Assembly: GCA_030435675.1 (NCBI GenBank)
Contig: CM059624.1
Location: forward strand, 16,578,769 to 16,642,768
Direction: 5' to 3'
Length of the DNA stretch: 64,000 bases
Source of the DNA: Steinernema hermaphroditum
Lineage: Eukaryota; Nematoda; Chromadorea; Rhabditida; Steinernematidae
Position 1 is the first letter of the stretch; every line of letters starts with the position of its first letter. Both the position numbers and the translations under genes were made by a program. The notes under the pieces were generated by a model that saw only the letters and a program-made list of their open reading frames with translations, made no database searches and was not told the DNA's origin. This document shows positions 62,129-64,000 of this stretch, in pieces.

Positions 62129-63964
62129 TTGGAGCAGGAGGGTCAGATGCAGGACTCTTTGTATGAACAAGGCCCTATCTGTCTCGAATTGAAAGTTTTG
62201 CAGGAAACTAAGATAGTCCACAGGAAATCCAACGAGAGTAGGCGCGTTCGATCAGGCTCGTGCAGTTCTACAAGATGGAATCATAAAAATGCTATGGTAC
62301 TTTGGAGCAGGAGGGTCAGATGCAGGACTCTTTGTATGAACAAGGCCCTAACTGTCTCGAATTGAAAGTTTTGCAGGAAACTAAGATAGTCCGCAGGAAA
62401 TCCAACGATAGTAGGCGCGTTCGATCAGGCTCGTGCAGTTCTACAAGATCCAATCATAAAAATTGGAGCGGAGGGGTCAGATGCATAACTCTTTGTATGA
62501 ACAAGGCCCTAACTGTCTCGAATTGAAAGTTTTGCAGGAAACTAAGATAGTCCGCAGGAAATCCAACGAGAGTAGGCGCGTTCGATCAGGCTCGTGCAGT
62601 TCTACAAGATCCAATCATAAAAATTTTTGGAGCGGAGGGGTCAGATGCATAACTCTTTGTATGAACAAGGCCCTAACTGTCTCGAATTGAAAGCTTTGCA
62701 GGAAACTAAGATAGTCCACAGTAATCCCAACGGGAATAGGCGCGTTCGATCAGGCTCGTACAGTTCTACAAGATCCAATCATAAAAATGCTATGGTACTT
62801 TGGAGCAGGAGGGTCAGATGCAGGACTCTTTGTATGAACAAGGCCCTAACTGTCTCGAATTGAAAGTTTTGCAGGAAACTAAGATAGTCCGCAGGAAATC
62901 CAACGAGAGTAGGCGCGTTCGATCAGGCTCGTGCAGTTCTACAAGATCCAATCATAAAAATTGGAGCGGAGGGGTCAGATGCATAACTCTTTGTATGAAC
63001 AAGGCCCTAACTGTCTCGAATTGAAAGCTTTGCAGGAAACTAAGATAGTCCACAGTAATCCCAACGGGAATAGGCGCGTTCGATCAGGCTCGTACAGTTC
63101 TACAAGATCCAATCATAAAAATGCTATGGTACTTTGGAGCAGGAGGGTCAGATGCAGGACTCTTTGTATGAACAAGGCCCTAACTGTCTCGAATTGAAAG
63201 TTTTGCAGGAAACTAAGATAGTCCGCAGGAAATCCAACGAGAGTAGGCGCGTTCGATCAGGCTCGTGCAGTTCTACAAGATCCAATCATAAAAATTGGAG
63301 CGGAGGGGTCAGATGCATAACTCTTTGTATGAACAAGGCCCTAACTGTCTCGAATTGAAAGTTTTGCAGGAAACTAAGATAGTCCACAGTAATCCCAACG
63401 GGAATAGGCGCGTTCGATCAGGCTCGTACAGTTCTACAAGATCCAATCATAAAAATGCTATGGTACTTTGGAGCAGGAGGGTCAGATGCAGGACTCTTTG
63501 TATGAACAAGGCCCTAACTGTCTCGAATTGAAAGTTTTGCAGGAAACTAAGATAGTCCGCAGGAAATCCAACGATAGTAGGCGCGTTCGATCAGGCTCGT
63601 GCAGTTCTACAAGATCCAATCATAAAATTTGGAGCGGAGGGGTCAGATGCATAACTCTTTGTATGAACAAGGCCCTAACTGTCTCGAATTGAAAGTTTTG
63701 CAGGAAACTAAGATAGTCCGCAGGAAATCCAACGAGAGTAGGCGCGTTCGATCAGGCTCGTGCAGTTCTACAAGATCCAATCATAAAAATATTGGAGCGG
63801 AGGGGTCAGATGCATAACTCTTTGTATGAACAAGGCCCTAACTGTCTCGAATTGAAAGCTTTGCAGGAAACTAAGATAGTCCACAGGAAATCCAACGAGA
63901 GTAGGCGCCTTCGATCAGGCTCGTGCAGTTCTACAAGATGGAATCATAAAAATGCTATGGTACT
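62129..63964 (+). repeat. Copy of 58688-60184 with one extra 334-bp dimer
   Basis: Monomer order at 58688-60184 is b, c, d, aK, c', a, c, d, x (1497 bp). Here it is b, c, d, aK, c', aK, c', a, c, d, x (1836 bp). The 339-bp difference equals one extra aK-c' dimer (334) plus small gains at two junctions: AAAAATTTTTGGAGC near 62617 (+3) and AAAAATATTGGAGC near 63785 (+2). Here aK is the GAAAGCTTTGCAGG/GCTCGTACAG monomer and x is the rare GCGCCTTCG monomer. Confidence 0.85.
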
Positions 63965-64000
63965 TTGGAGCAGGAGGGTCAGATGCAGGACTCTTTGTAT
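63965..64000 (+). repeat. Monomer cut by the right window edge
   Basis: The last 36 bases are the start of another GGACTCTTTGTAT monomer. The array therefore continues beyond the window. Confidence 0.95.

Larger units (their letters stand above)
571..64000 (+). repeat. Tandem satellite DNA array, about 173-bp monomer
   Basis: The landmark TTGGAGC recurs at 173-bp spacing (for example 8914, 9087, 9260, 9433), sometimes 174 bp, and in the right third often 161 bp. I counted about 161 complete monomers between 36793 and 63964; the rest of the array should hold about 209, so about 370 in all. Every copy is in the same orientation. Many monomers carry GAGCTC and GGGCCC restriction-type palindromes, and all carry a CpG-rich core GGCGCGTTCGATCAGGCTCG. 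The array contains no gene, tRNA, rRNA, telomere repeat, LTR or other inserted element that I can see. Monomer size and higher-order structure fit a centromeric or pericentromeric/subtelomeric satellite of a eukaryote; family and species are not recognised. The strand label is only a convention for the direction described here. Confidence 0.97.

Noticed and set aside
779..63817. A family of small proteins, or one long repeat protein
   Set aside because: Frames start mostly at TTG, shift by two bases per monomer and depend on single-base indels; indels and substitutions ignore codon structure.
571..64000. CRISPR array or other prokaryotic repeat-spacer locus
   Set aside because: The whole 161-174-bp unit is conserved with no unique spacers, and there are no cas-like genes or any coding sequence; this is direct tandem satellite.
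571..64000. rDNA spacer repeats or telomeric array
   Set aside because: No rRNA sequence and no short TTAGGG-, TTTAGGG- or TTAGG-type tandem runs were seen.
571..64000. Viral or endogenous viral sequence
   Set aside because: No viral gene, LTR or conserved protein motif was found; all sequence is explained by the monomer.

Overview
This window holds no recognisable gene. It is essentially one uninterrupted tandem satellite array of a eukaryotic genome. From about position 571 to the right edge (64000) the sequence is a head-to-tail series of roughly 370 copies of one monomer, usually 173 bp (often 174 bp, and 161 bp in a derived form). All copies point the same way, and the array is cut mid-monomer at 64000. 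The organism cannot be named from the sequence and I do not recognise the monomer. A nucleosome-sized unit (about 160-175 bp), higher-order repeats and the lack of any inserted element are typical of centromeric or other heterochromatic satellites, best known in plants and animals. A centromeric role is inference only.

Layout. (1) 1-570: degenerate array edge, a mosaic of short monomer pieces in both orientations. (2) About 571-8900: canonical but divergent monomers with many private indels. (3) About 8914-36631: regular 173/174-bp monomers with several subtypes, local tetramer and pentamer repeats, and a sub-domain at 19829-22080 rich in the AACGGGAAT variant. (4) 36632-45198: a 161-bp monomer appears recurrently, made by a 12-bp loss beside an A-run. 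(5) 45199-60184: highly homogenised zone of higher-order repeats built from 173- and 161-bp monomers, with units of 334, 507, 841, 1336, 1348 and 1360 bp. (6) 60185-61955: eleven consecutive 161-bp monomers containing an 805-bp tandem duplication. (7) 61956-64000: mixed block that largely repeats 58688-60184 with one extra dimer, then leaves the window.

Monomer anatomy on the + strand, from the landmark TTGGAGC: the GGAGCAGGAGGGTCAG box; a subtype box (GAGCTCTTGGTGTGAGCAAG, GAACTCTTTGCATGAACAAG, TAACTCTTTGTATGAACAAG or GGACTCTTTGTATGAACAAG); GGCCCT or GGGCCCT; CTGTCTCGAATTGAAAG; TTTTGCAGGAAACTAAGATA; a variable GGAAATCCAACGAGAG or GTAATCCCAACGGGAA box; the CpG-rich core GGCGCGTTCGATCAGGCTCG; CAGTTCTACAAGATCC; and CATAAAAATGCTATGGTAC.

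Many open frames of about 78 codons recur once per monomer. They are artefacts of the repeat: 173 and 161 both leave remainder 2 on division by 3, so each frame shifts in the next monomer and closes at the same GAATTGA. The interest of the window lies in array evolution: strand-switching debris at the edge, a stepwise deletion series creating a new monomer class, nested higher-order repeats, and long-range copies of marked blocks.
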